Source: Streptomyces reniochalinae (GTDB lineage Bacteria; Actinomycetota; Actinomycetes; Streptomycetales; Streptomycetaceae). Taken from it: a DNA stretch of 57,709 nucleotides. Positions 35,601-43,877 of this stretch are shown here, piece after piece (positions within the stretch are counted from its first letter, which is position 1; every line of letters starts with the position of its first letter). Location of the stretch: positions 1 through 57,709 of the forward strand of contig NZ_QOIM01000055.1 in the NCBI RefSeq assembly GCF_003323735.1, in the 5' to 3' direction. The position numbers and the translations under genes are program-made. The notes below the pieces were generated by a model, which had not been told where the DNA came from, made no database searches, and saw only the letters and a list, made by a program, of their open reading frames with translations.

Positions 35601-38600
35601 CGGGCTGCAGCCGGGGCATGTGCAGGTGCGATTGCTGGACGAGGCGGCCGTGAACAAGGCGTTCGTCAGCTGCGAGAGTTGCGGCTGGGAGCAGGTGGTG
35701 CCGCCCGAGCGGCGCACCCGCTGGTACGGGCACCCCTGCCCCCGCTACCGCTGCAAGGGGATGCTGACGGCCCCGCAGCCGCAGATGTCGCCCACTGGTA
35801 CGGCTTCCGGCAGCACGGTTACGGGACGGGACTACCGCGGCGACTACTACCGGAACCTCTATCTGACCGGCGGTACCTACCGCGTCGTCACCGCCGAGCA
35901 CACCGGGATGCTCACCAGGGCCGAACGTGAGCGTGTGGAGCGTACGTTCAAGGCCGGATCGCACTACACCGACCCCAACGTCCTGTCCTGCACTCCGACA
36001 CTGGAACTCGGCATCGACATCGGGGACCTGTCCACCGTGCTGCTCGGCTCGCTGCCCGACGGCCCGGCGCACTATGTGCAGCGGGCCGGCCGCGCGGGGC
36101 GCAGGACGGGGAACGCGCTCATCGTCGCCTTCGGCGGACGGCGGGCCCGGGATCTCTACTATCTGGACGAGCCGCGCGAGATGATCTCCGGGGACATCGT
36201 GCCGCCCGGCTGCTACTTGTCGGCCGTGGAGATCCTGCGCCGCCAGTACACGGCTCACCTGCTGGACCTCGCCGCGCGCGGCGAACTCACTACGGCCGAC
36301 GGAGAGGTGCTCCAGCCTCTCCCGCGGCTGGTGTCCGCGCTGTTCGGCACCTCCGGCTGGTGCCAGGACCTGGCGGACGCGGCGCTCACCCACGGCGCGC
36401 GGCTGGTGGAGGAGTTTCTCGCGCTCTTCCCAGCGGGGACGGCGGAGGGCACCGGGATCAGCGAGCACGCCGCTGATGAGCTCCGTGAGTACGCGACCTC
36501 TCCGGAGGGCCTCGCCCGTTCGCTCCAGGAGGCCGAGGAGAGCTGGACCGCCCGGCGCGAGGAACTGCGGCGGCGTATCGCGGCCATCGACGAGTCGGTG
36601 GACGGGCTGCTGCGCAGCGACCGGGAGCAGGAGCGCGAGCGGCGCGAGCTGCTGGCCGAGCGGCGCGCCACAGGGAATCTGCTGCGCGAGCTGAGCCACA
36701 CCAGCGCGCACGGTGCGCTGGTCGAACTCGGTCTGCTGCCCAACTACAGCCTGTCCGACTCCACGACCCAGTTGGAGGGCACCCTCTACTGGACCGAGGA
36801 GAGCGAGGAGGCGGAGGGTGAGGAACCGCGGAAGAAGTACCACAGCGCGGTGCGGGACTACGAGCGCTCCCGCAAACTGGCCCTGACCGAGCTCGCGCCG
36901 GGCAACAGCTTCTATGTCAACGGGTACAAGCATCTCGTACGCGCGCTGGACATCGGCAGCCCCGAACGGCGCGCCTGGTCGGTCTGGCGGCTGTGCCCGG
37001 CCTGCGGCTACGCACGGACCCGCAAGGCGCAGCAGGACACCAGCCCATGCCCCCGCTGCGGCTCACGGGAGATCGCGGATGCCGGCTGTGTGCAGTACGT
37101 TCTCGAACCCAAACGGGTCATCGCCCGCGACAAGCGTGACGACGCTCGGGTGCGCGACGACCGCGAGGAGCGCGACCGCCGCCGCTATTCCGTCCTCACC
37201 ACGGTGGACATCGATCCGGCACGTCTCGTCCCCGGTTCCTGGCGGCACGATGCGGCGACCTTCGGAGCGGACTTCACCCGGCACGCGGTGATCCGCACCC
37301 TGAATCTGGGCCTCGACCGGCAGGACGGCAGCAGCACGGTGCCGCTCGCCGGGGAGGAGGTGCGGATCAACCCGTTTTTCGTGTGCACCAGTTGCGGAGG
37401 TGCCACGGCAGGCGGGCGCCCCGTCGTCGACCGGCCGCAGCACGCGCTGACCGACTCCCTCGCCCGGTCCACCAAGGCGAGCGAACACCACCAGTTGTGG
37501 TGTCCCCGCCGACGCGTGCACGGAGGAGCAGAAGCGCAGGGCAAGGGCGAGGACGTTCCGCTGCTGCTCGTCCACGAGTTGGTCACCGAGGCGGTGCGCA
37601 TCCTGCTGCCGGCTTCAGTGGCACGGGCCAACGAGCGCCTGGCGTCCTTCACCGCCGCGCTGTTCACCGGGATCGCCGCCCGCTACGGAGGGGACCCGGA
37701 CCACATCGACATCGCCGCCGCCTCGATGCCCGACGAGGGGTCGGCGGACTGGCCGCGCCGCTTCCTGGTCGTCTACGACCGGCTTCCCGGAGGAACGGGG
37801 TACCTGCACCGACTCTCCTCACCCACCGGCTTCCGCGAGGTCTTGGAGAAGGCGCGGGAGGTCATCAACGCCTGCCCGTGTCGGGACAAGGGCCTGGACG
37901 GCTGCCACCGGTGTCTGCTGCGGCGGGTGCCCCCGGGCGACTACAACAGGGTGAGCCGACAGGAGGTCCGGCAGATGCTGGACGAACTGCTGGGACCCGA
38001 CAGCACCCGCTGGAGCACCTCCGAGGTGCGCACGACGGAGCAGATCCCGCTCCACCGGCAGGCCGAGAGCGACCTGGAAGTGATGTTCCTCGACACACTC
38101 CGGGAGTGGGCCGCCCTGCCCGAGTCCGCCGCCAGCGCGGACGCTTACACCACTCCGGCCGGTACCTACGCCCTGAACCTCCGGCTCACCGGCGACGACG
38201 GCAAGACCCGAAGCTGGCGGGTCACCCAGCAGCGGGTGCTGGACGGCACCAGGCCCGACGTGCTCTTCGAACGCTTGGACGCTCCCGGCCCGCGCGTGGC
38301 CCTCTACCTGGACGGCTACGCCTTCCACGCGTCCCGCACGCACAACAAGCTCGCCGACGACGCGGCCAAACGCACCAATCTGCGTGCCGAAGGGCTGCGG
38401 GTTCTCCAACTGACCTACCGCGATGTGCGGGAGTGGCAGCGCAGGGTGCGGGACGTCGGCTACGCGGGAGCCGCTCCGCTCTCCGCGACGTGGCTGCCCT
38501 ACGGCGACGAGGGCCGTGCCAGGGCCCGTACGTACTACGGGCGGGTGCGGGGCGGCATGCCCGGCGAGCTGTCGGAGACCGTGTGGGTCAACCCCGCCGT

Positions 38601-39582
38601 TCTCCTCACCTCCTATCTCCGCGCTCCCGACCCGGCACGCTGGCAGTGGCGGGCCGAGGCTGCCCTCGCCGGACTGCTGGGCGCGGGGGCGCAGGGCGGA
38701 CCAGTGGGTCAGGACCGGCTGGTGGAGCACCTGGGAGCCGCCCTGCGAGGTGTCGCGCCTCAGCCGCGGCCCGGGGGCAGGACGAACCTCTACACCGCCC
38801 GGGACGCTTCGGGGTGCCGCATCGTCTGCGCTGCCGACGGGCGCCACACGCCTCCGGAATGGAGCGGTCTGGCGGTGCTGGACGACAGCGACGAGATCTT
38901 CGGTGACGAAGAGCAGCACCGGCACCGCTGGGGGGCGTGGCTGTTCTGGAGCAACCTGCTGCAGTTCCTCGATCACGGCGAGGGGGACGGCGTACAGCTG
39001 ACGACCGGGCAGCTCGCCGCCTTCCCATTGGAAACGCTCGCTGTCACGGGCGGCACCGGGCTGCTGGAGTCGCTCCGTCTGGAGCTCACGGCGGAAGAGG
39101 AAGAGGCGGCACCCCAGTCGGAGGCGTCCGCTCAGCCGGCGCCCGCCCTCGCCACCGCACCCAGGACGGGTGACGGCCATGGCCACACGCGCGACCCCCG
39201 CTGGGACGAGATCCTCGAATACCTCGACCCGGACGAGCCCGGCCTCGCGAACCTCGCGACGGCCCTCGCGGACCACGACACCGTTCCACCTCCGGAAGAC
39301 GGCTACGAACTCGACCGGAACGGATGGCTGGCCGAACTCGCCTGGCCACAGGCGCGCATCGGAGTCGTACTGGCGCCCCGCCCAGCGGTCGGTGAGGAGA
39401 ACGACCCCGAGGCGGAGGACCGTGACCGCGCGTTCGCGGCGGCGGGCTGGGACGTGCGTCCGGCATCACGGTGGACCGTGGGGGAGATTTCCGAACGGCT
39501 CGCCGGCACCGGGGGGCAGCCGTCGTCCGGTGCGGCACGCCGCGAAGCTCAAGCACATCAGGAAGATGGGGGGACGGCATGA
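32680..39582 (+). CDS. Giant DEAD/DEAH helicase with DUF1998/MZB domain and nuclease-like C-terminus (DruE-like)
   Basis: The GTG start has GGAGGA 7 nt upstream; the frame is open further up, but that part is low-complexity. The product is 2300 residues. Helicase motifs: LVTTGTGSGKTESFLMPVLD (about 100), LLYPMNALATDQAGR, VTNYKMLDLLL, VVLDEFHTYDG (about 220), VATSATL, SCTPTLELGIDIGDLSTVLL and YVQRAGRAGRR (about 1130). Zinc-binding regions include CRNCGRSGWAAL, CPACGYARTR and CPRCGSREI. The DUF1998/MZB region (about 1630-1755) ends INACPCRDKGLDGCHRCLLR. Near 1870-1915, ALYLDGYAFHASRTHNKLAD then RTNLRAEGLRVLQLTYRDV resembles a restriction-endonuclease-like fold. Known relatives by architecture: DruE of Druantia, DrmA+DrmB of DISARM, YprA/MrfA helicases. 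Stop and next start overlap (ATGA). Confidence 0.85.
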   Translation: MRPTLAAAQLRGSLIQYLTTTYALADEDTRRSLERFLGDPEAGIFRGPYLRIRTPFHQAEDGWQSALEWRPGWTPYRHQAKAWERLSTLRGPAEPTLVTTGTGSGKTESFLMPVLDHCRRERARGRAGVKAVLLYPMNALATDQAGRISDYLAQPELAQVTAGLYIGDRPDTDFRQVMTRREEMRRTPPDVLVTNYKMLDLLLQRAEDRALWQDAALQYVVLDEFHTYDGAQGTDVAMLLRRLAATVGAARLGRPLGGICPVATSATLGEGEPSDTAGGGTSSGLLQVAEQVFGTPFGPDAVITEERQDATAFTGEVDYTLPEPPTPKRVIEVSGGPGVESRPELLDLDGLAREVLGRTGLDAFQLGRMLKRHDFTHGVLALLDGEPLDEWGLRDRMARFGYAWARAARENPRLALEALARFVALLSVARDPESDEKNPRPLLYIEAHLWVRPVTRVLRGVAGVPEFRWYEDDRAAARREAALSSVLNTQAAGDEESSGSGSWPSSDSRRPDPLPGSDTARRPAQTHLPSVYCRNCGRSGWAALSPEASPQQLEMNAEKIWRAGLGRDKRRIRYFISATASEAREALDALTGDRPASGGVDPQSVVVLDGAGGTYRMPVATDAEELLDAWFALALLDKKTADQAAKDDRCPACHTDNGIRFLGTALPALASAAVTQLFTGGEEIALAAEERKTLLFNDSTQDAAHRAGYVANASYKFSLRSLLAHNLDDSGEPCALNELIGNVLDTVDNVDALAAVVPPDLHGETGVDRLLSGRGTGDARTWKLIGERLAFATVMEFGLRSRLGRTLELTRTAAAEVAVPEPERVAALARDLHLSLPGQLTLGNGLPTSERYSAYVRGLLERMRLRGGVRHRWLEPWIKDAGVTRYRIWGGRPDGMPAFPEGVAPPRFLLGQPKERTAFDTLAGRGGWYQDWTQRCLGLDAAGAAEFLRRLLPLLADERVLSVRTTLDRTTRVYGLQPGHVQVRLLDEAAVNKAFVSCESCGWEQVVPPERRTRWYGHPCPRYRCKGMLTAPQPQMSPTGTASGSTVTGRDYRGDYYRNLYLTGGTYRVVTAEHTGMLTRAERERVERTFKAGSHYTDPNVLSCTPTLELGIDIGDLSTVLLGSLPDGPAHYVQRAGRAGRRTGNALIVAFGGRRARDLYYLDEPREMISGDIVPPGCYLSAVEILRRQYTAHLLDLAARGELTTADGEVLQPLPRLVSALFGTSGWCQDLADAALTHGARLVEEFLALFPAGTAEGTGISEHAADELREYATSPEGLARSLQEAEESWTARREELRRRIAAIDESVDGLLRSDREQERERRELLAERRATGNLLRELSHTSAHGALVELGLLPNYSLSDSTTQLEGTLYWTEESEEAEGEEPRKKYHSAVRDYERSRKLALTELAPGNSFYVNGYKHLVRALDIGSPERRAWSVWRLCPACGYARTRKAQQDTSPCPRCGSREIADAGCVQYVLEPKRVIARDKRDDARVRDDREERDRRRYSVLTTVDIDPARLVPGSWRHDAATFGADFTRHAVIRTLNLGLDRQDGSSTVPLAGEEVRINPFFVCTSCGGATAGGRPVVDRPQHALTDSLARSTKASEHHQLWCPRRRVHGGAEAQGKGEDVPLLLVHELVTEAVRILLPASVARANERLASFTAALFTGIAARYGGDPDHIDIAAASMPDEGSADWPRRFLVVYDRLPGGTGYLHRLSSPTGFREVLEKAREVINACPCRDKGLDGCHRCLLRRVPPGDYNRVSRQEVRQMLDELLGPDSTRWSTSEVRTTEQIPLHRQAESDLEVMFLDTLREWAALPESAASADAYTTPAGTYALNLRLTGDDGKTRSWRVTQQRVLDGTRPDVLFERLDAPGPRVALYLDGYAFHASRTHNKLADDAAKRTNLRAEGLRVLQLTYRDVREWQRRVRDVGYAGAAPLSATWLPYGDEGRARARTYYGRVRGGMPGELSETVWVNPAVLLTSYLRAPDPARWQWRAEAALAGLLGAGAQGGPVGQDRLVEHLGAALRGVAPQPRPGGRTNLYTARDASGCRIVCAADGRHTPPEWSGLAVLDDSDEIFGDEEQHRHRWGAWLFWSNLLQFLDHGEGDGVQLTTGQLAAFPLETLAVTGGTGLLESLRLELTAEEEEAAPQSEASAQPAPALATAPRTGDGHGHTRDPRWDEILEYLDPDEPGLANLATALADHDTVPPPEDGYELDRNGWLAELAWPQARIGVVLAPRPAVGEENDPEAEDRDRAFAAAGWDVRPASRWTVGEISERLAGTGGQPSSGAARREAQAHQEDGGTA

Positions 39583-41879
39583 CTGCCGCCAATGTGACAC
39601 TTCGCCTGCTCGACAAGGCGGACAAGGAGATCCTCAAACTCCCCCGGTCGGTCAAGGGCGCGATCTACGACTTCCAGCACAAGTTCAAGAGCAATCCGCA
39701 TGCCACCGGCCTCAAGCTGCAGCAGCTCAAGGGGGACAGCAAGCTGTGGTCGGCGCGGGTCAACGACGAGTACCGCGCCCTGCTGCTGCAGCTCGGAGGC
39801 GACGACTGGCTCATCGTCTCCGTCCGGCACCGCAAGCACGCCTACGACAATCCCGAGCGCCTCGCCTACTCGGTCAACCGGATCACGGGCGGCATCGAGT
39901 ACGTCGACCTCGAAGTGGTCGAAGACAGCCTCCTGCGCGGGCTGGCACCGGCAGGGACACCGGCGGCACAGGAGTCCACCGCCCCTCCGCAGGAGCCCGC
40001 AGTCGCTCCGGAACGCCCCACCTCGGCCGGGCCCGCGGAGGCCGCGGAGCAACCCCCCGCTCTGTTCGCCGACTGGGACGCGGAGCAGCTCACCGACCTC
40101 GGAGTGGCCGAGCCGCTGGTACCGGTGATCCAGGCCCTCACCACCGAGGAGCAGCTCCTCGGTCTGATCGATTTCGCGCCTCAGCTCACCGGCGAGGTCC
40201 TGCTCGCGCTCTACGACGGCACCCCCTACGACGAGGTGCTGGAGAAGGTCACCGCGCCGGTCTCGGCACCGGAACCGGTCGACCGCGAGGACCTGCAGGC
40301 AGCGGCCGAACGGCCGGCGACGATGGTGACGACCACCGACGAGGCGCTGCGCAACGCGTTGGAGGGCAGCAGCTTCAACCGGTGGAAGGTCTTCCTGCAT
40401 CCCGCACAGACCAAGATCGTGGAACGCGACTACTCCGGTCCTGCGCGGGTGGGTGGAGGGCCCGGCACGGGGAAGACGATCGTGGCCCTGCACCGTGTGA
40501 AGCAACTGGCGGCACAGTTGCCCTCCGGCCACACCAAGCCCATCCTGTTGACCACTTTCAACAAGAATCTGGCCGCCGAGCTGCGTTCCCGTCTGCTGGA
40601 ACTGGGTGGTGAGGCGCTGCTTTCCCGAGTGGACGTCAGCCACGTCGACCAACTGGCGCTGCGCAGCGTCCGGGAGGCAGAGCCCGACAGCCGCAAGCAG
40701 ACCATCGACGACGCGCAGGCGGTACGGGAGTGGCGCGCGCTCCTCGACGAACTCGGCGAGTCCCGGTGGGACGCGGAGTTCCTGCATGACGAGTGGAGCC
40801 AGGTGATCCTCGGGCAGGCGATCCCCTCCCGGACCGAGTACTTCCGCGCTCGCCGGGCCGGTCGTGGCAAGAACATCTCCCGCAGCGACCGTGCCGCAAT
40901 CTGGCAGCTCGCCGAGAGCTTCACCCAGCGTCTCGACCGGCTCGGCCGACAGACCTGGGACCAGGTCTCGGAGCGGGCCGCCCGGCTGGAGATGGAACGG
41001 GAGCAGCGCATTCTCGCCGTGGAACGGCAACGCGAGGACGCCGGGGGCCGGGACAACATCCACCTCCAGGACGGATCTCGCGGGTGGCTGCGGTACCGCT
41101 ACCGCCACATCGTCGTGGACGAGGCGCAGGATCTGCGGCCCGCCCACTGGAAGATGCTGCGCGCGATGGCCGCCCGGGACCGCAACGACATCTTCCTGGT
41201 CGGCGACACCCACCAGCGCATCTACAAGAACCAGGTGACGCTCGGGAGCCTCGGCATCAACATCCGCGGCCGATCGTCGCGGCTCAACCTGAGTTATCGC
41301 ACGACGCGGCAGATCCTGCGCGACGCGCTGGGCGTCCTCGCCCAGGAGAAGTACGACGACCTCGACGGGAGCACCGAGACTCTCGCCGGCTACCACTCCG
41401 TGCTCAGCGGAGGGCACCCCCAACTTCGTCCTTGTGACAACTGGGAGGCCGAGCGCCATGACATCGCGGAAATGATCGCGGGGTGGGGGGACGTACCGCA
41501 CGAGCAGATCGCGATCGCGGTGCCGACCAACCAGATGGCCAGCGAGCTCGCCTCCGTCCTGGCTCAGCACGGTATCCGCGCCGTCGAGATCGGCTCCGAT
41601 GGGCCGCGTGGCGGCAGCGGCGTCCACATCGGCACCATGTTCCGGTTCAAGGGACTGGAGTACCAGCACGTGATCATCGCTGGGGCGAGCGACGGGCTGG
41701 TGCCGCGTGCCGCCGTGGAACGGCTCCGCACGAATGACCCCGGACGCTACGCCCGGGAGGTCCAGCGGGCCCGTTCCCTGCTCTTCGTCGCCGCGACCCG
41801 GGCCCGCGACAGCCTGACCATCTCGTGGCACGGTGCCCCGAGCCCGTTCCTGGAGCCCTTGCTGAGCAAGCAGAGCTGA
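39579..41879 (+). CDS. RelE/ParE-like domain fused to a UvrD-type helicase
   Basis: The ATG overlaps the helicase stop, so translation is coupled. The product is 766 residues. Residues ~5-105 look like a RelE/ParE-superfamily fold: LRLLDKADKEILKLPRSVKG, FKSNPHATGLKLQQLKGDSK, LWSARVNDEYRALLLQ, LIVSVRHRKHAYD. A linker rich in Pro/Ala/Glu follows. The superfamily 1 helicase then shows GGGPGTGKT (292-300), TTFNKNLAAEL, HIVVDEAQDLRPAHWKMLRA, FLVGDTHQRIYKNQ, LNLSYRTTRQIL, GTMFRFKGLEYQHVIIAGAS and LLFVAATRARDSL. Similar fusions are annotated in actinobacteria as UvrD-helicase or 3'-5' exonuclease proteins. Role (inference): DNA unwinding together with the giant helicase, with the RelE-like part as nucleic-acid or ribosome sensor or effector. 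Confidence 0.88.
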   Translation: MTAANVTLRLLDKADKEILKLPRSVKGAIYDFQHKFKSNPHATGLKLQQLKGDSKLWSARVNDEYRALLLQLGGDDWLIVSVRHRKHAYDNPERLAYSVNRITGGIEYVDLEVVEDSLLRGLAPAGTPAAQESTAPPQEPAVAPERPTSAGPAEAAEQPPALFADWDAEQLTDLGVAEPLVPVIQALTTEEQLLGLIDFAPQLTGEVLLALYDGTPYDEVLEKVTAPVSAPEPVDREDLQAAAERPATMVTTTDEALRNALEGSSFNRWKVFLHPAQTKIVERDYSGPARVGGGPGTGKTIVALHRVKQLAAQLPSGHTKPILLTTFNKNLAAELRSRLLELGGEALLSRVDVSHVDQLALRSVREAEPDSRKQTIDDAQAVREWRALLDELGESRWDAEFLHDEWSQVILGQAIPSRTEYFRARRAGRGKNISRSDRAAIWQLAESFTQRLDRLGRQTWDQVSERAARLEMEREQRILAVERQREDAGGRDNIHLQDGSRGWLRYRYRHIVVDEAQDLRPAHWKMLRAMAARDRNDIFLVGDTHQRIYKNQVTLGSLGINIRGRSSRLNLSYRTTRQILRDALGVLAQEKYDDLDGSTETLAGYHSVLSGGHPQLRPCDNWEAERHDIAEMIAGWGDVPHEQIAIAVPTNQMASELASVLAQHGIRAVEIGSDGPRGGSGVHIGTMFRFKGLEYQHVIIAGASDGLVPRAAVERLRTNDPGRYAREVQRARSLLFVAATRARDSLTISWHGAPSPFLEPLLSKQS

Positions 41880-42059
41880 ACAGGGTCGCCTTCAGGGCGC
41901 CGTCTGGGGTGCGCTGGCGTCGCAGGCCAGCGCACCGCAATCGGGCACTCTGGTCATTCTGCGACGACGGGAGTGACGTACGGCTGACGGCCGCACTGCG
42001 CCCAGGCGGCGACTATGCGCCGGTGATCTCACCGAGCAGGCTTTGGTCGCAAGTCAGGG

Positions 42060-43769
42060 TCAAGGCGCGACCACGCTGTCGCAGAGCTCCTGGTACGCCT
42101 GCGAGATGTCCGCGAAACGCACAGTGGTGATCTCCTCGCGTGTGGGAGTGCTGGAGCTTCCATGGAGTTCGTCCAGACGCAGGTCGCGCAGCGCAGTAGC
42201 CTTGCGGCACAGCTCTCGGGCGAAGCGGCCATTCCCCAGTGGGTCGACAAGAGCGTCGTCCACAGCCCGCCTTCAACAGGCTTCCAGCGCGCTGGAAGCG
42301 TCCTCATCGAGAACGTCGCCCTGGGCCTCCAGGACGCCGCGAGCGATCTGCACGAGCTCATCGGCGGAGTAGGACGGGAAGTCAACCCGCGTGGTGAACC
42401 TGGAGGCCAGCCCAGGATTGCTCGCGAGCAGTTCGGCCATCTCGTGCGGGTAGCCGGCCAGAACGACGACGAGCCGATCCCGGTCGTCCTCAGCACGCTT
42501 GAGTAGGACTTGGAGCGCTTCGGCACCGAAGGCGTCGCCTTTGAAGTAGCCGCTGTTGGACAGCGCATACGCCTCATCGATGAACAGGACTCCGTCGAGC
42601 GCCGAGTCGATGACTTTGCTCGTCTTGACGGCTGTCTCGCCGAGGTGCTGACCGACCAGGTCGACACGCTGCGCTTCTACTACCCGCCCCTTTTCGAGCA
42701 GTCCGAGTCCGGCGAACACCTTGCCGATCACGCGGGCCACAGTGGTCTTTCCAGTGCCTGGAGGACCGGCGAACACGAAATGCTGCGGGGCCGAAGTGGA
42801 GGGAAGTCCCTGCTCTCGCCGCACAGCAGCCATGCGCAACTGTGCGACGAGCGTGCGCAGTTGCCGCTTGATGGATTCAAGGCCCACCATGCCGTCCAGC
42901 AGCGTCATCGCCTCGGTCAACAGCGCCTCCTGGGTTTGAGACTCGGCTGGGGGCGCGGAGTCCGCCGCTGGGCCTTCAGGGGAGGTCGTCTGCTGGCTGG
43001 GGGCTGCCTTGACCTGAACGGGGACAGCCTGTGCACGAGTGGCCACATCAGCGAAGGTCGGGAAGCAGCGGAAAGCGTACTGAAAGTGGCGCAGGGCCTC
43101 CTCATGCTGTCCGAGTCCCTCGTATGCCATTCCTCGAAAATAGGCGACCTCGCCGGCAAATTGACCTTCCTGCTCCAACGCCTGCGGGAGCGGGGCAAGC
43201 GCGTTGAGTGCTTCATGGAAGACGTGCTGCTCGATGAGAGCCCTGGCAACGTACAGCTGGGATTCATCTCGAAAGAACCGGTCGGTGATGTTCCGCGAGA
43301 AATCCAGCACAAGTGGCCAGTTCTGTGCCAAGAAGGCGTACCTCGTGGCTGCGAACCGTGTCTCGTCGCAGTCGAGATACGCCGTGGAAAGCGACTGCCA
43401 CGCCTTGTCCAGGTAGCCCTCGTCCAGGAGCCTCGCTACGACTGCAAGCCAGAGATCGCGAGAAGTCTCAAGCCGGAATGTCACGTAAACGCCGAGATCG
43501 AAGCGGGATTTCAGCGGCATTCGGTGCTTCGTGCGCAGGGCGCCGAAGGAGCCATGGTTACGCGACATGGCATCGATCGCTTCTGCCTGACGATGCCCGG
43601 TCGCATGCATGCCCAGCCAGGCGTCAGCGGCCGACGGATCGTGCTCGACTGCCCGCTCGAAGCGGATCGCCGCCCAGTCCGGACGCCCCTGACGCAGGAA
43701 CCCGATAGCCTCCGTCCAAGCGCGCTCGCACTTCCGGGCGGAGTACCGCGGCGAGGCCGCTCCCTGCAT
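42060..43769 (-). pseudogene. TPR-AAA+ ATPase (CbxX/EccA-like), interrupted by an in-frame TGA
   Basis: The N-terminal half has TPR-like helices (WLAVVARLLDEGYLDKAWQS ... AYFRGMAYEGLGQHEEALRH). The AAA+ domain has Walker A in FVFAGPPGTGKTTVARVIGK, Walker B in GVLFIDEAYALSNSG, and sensor/arginine regions LVVVLAGYPHEMAELLASNP, GLASRFTTRVDFPSY. This is the CbxX/CfqX and EccA architecture. The frame stops at TGA 42273-42275 after SSALEAC, but the same frame continues for 70 more codons with RRAVDDALVDPLGNGRFARE and a plausible helical end. The intact gene would encode about 570 residues. TGG to TGA is a simple possibility. The AAA core and most of the lid are present, so the truncated protein could still fold. 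The regulated partner is unknown. Confidence 0.8.
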
Positions 43770-43877
43770 TGCTTCTCCTCTTCGCACAAGCAGTCGGACC
43801 TGTCGTTCTCGAGAAAGGTTATTTCATCAGTGAGGCGCCTTCCATCTCATTCCGGAATGGGCTGATCCTGCCTACAG

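Noticed and set aside
32581..36933. A 1450-codon minus-strand frame opposite the giant helicase
   Set aside because: The plus strand has all helicase motifs in order. The minus frame is Arg/Gly/Val/Gln-rich antisense of biased codons.
32680..39582. A complete Druantia system
   Set aside because: Only a DruE-like giant helicase is seen; no DruA-D, DruF-G or DruH candidates are adjacent.
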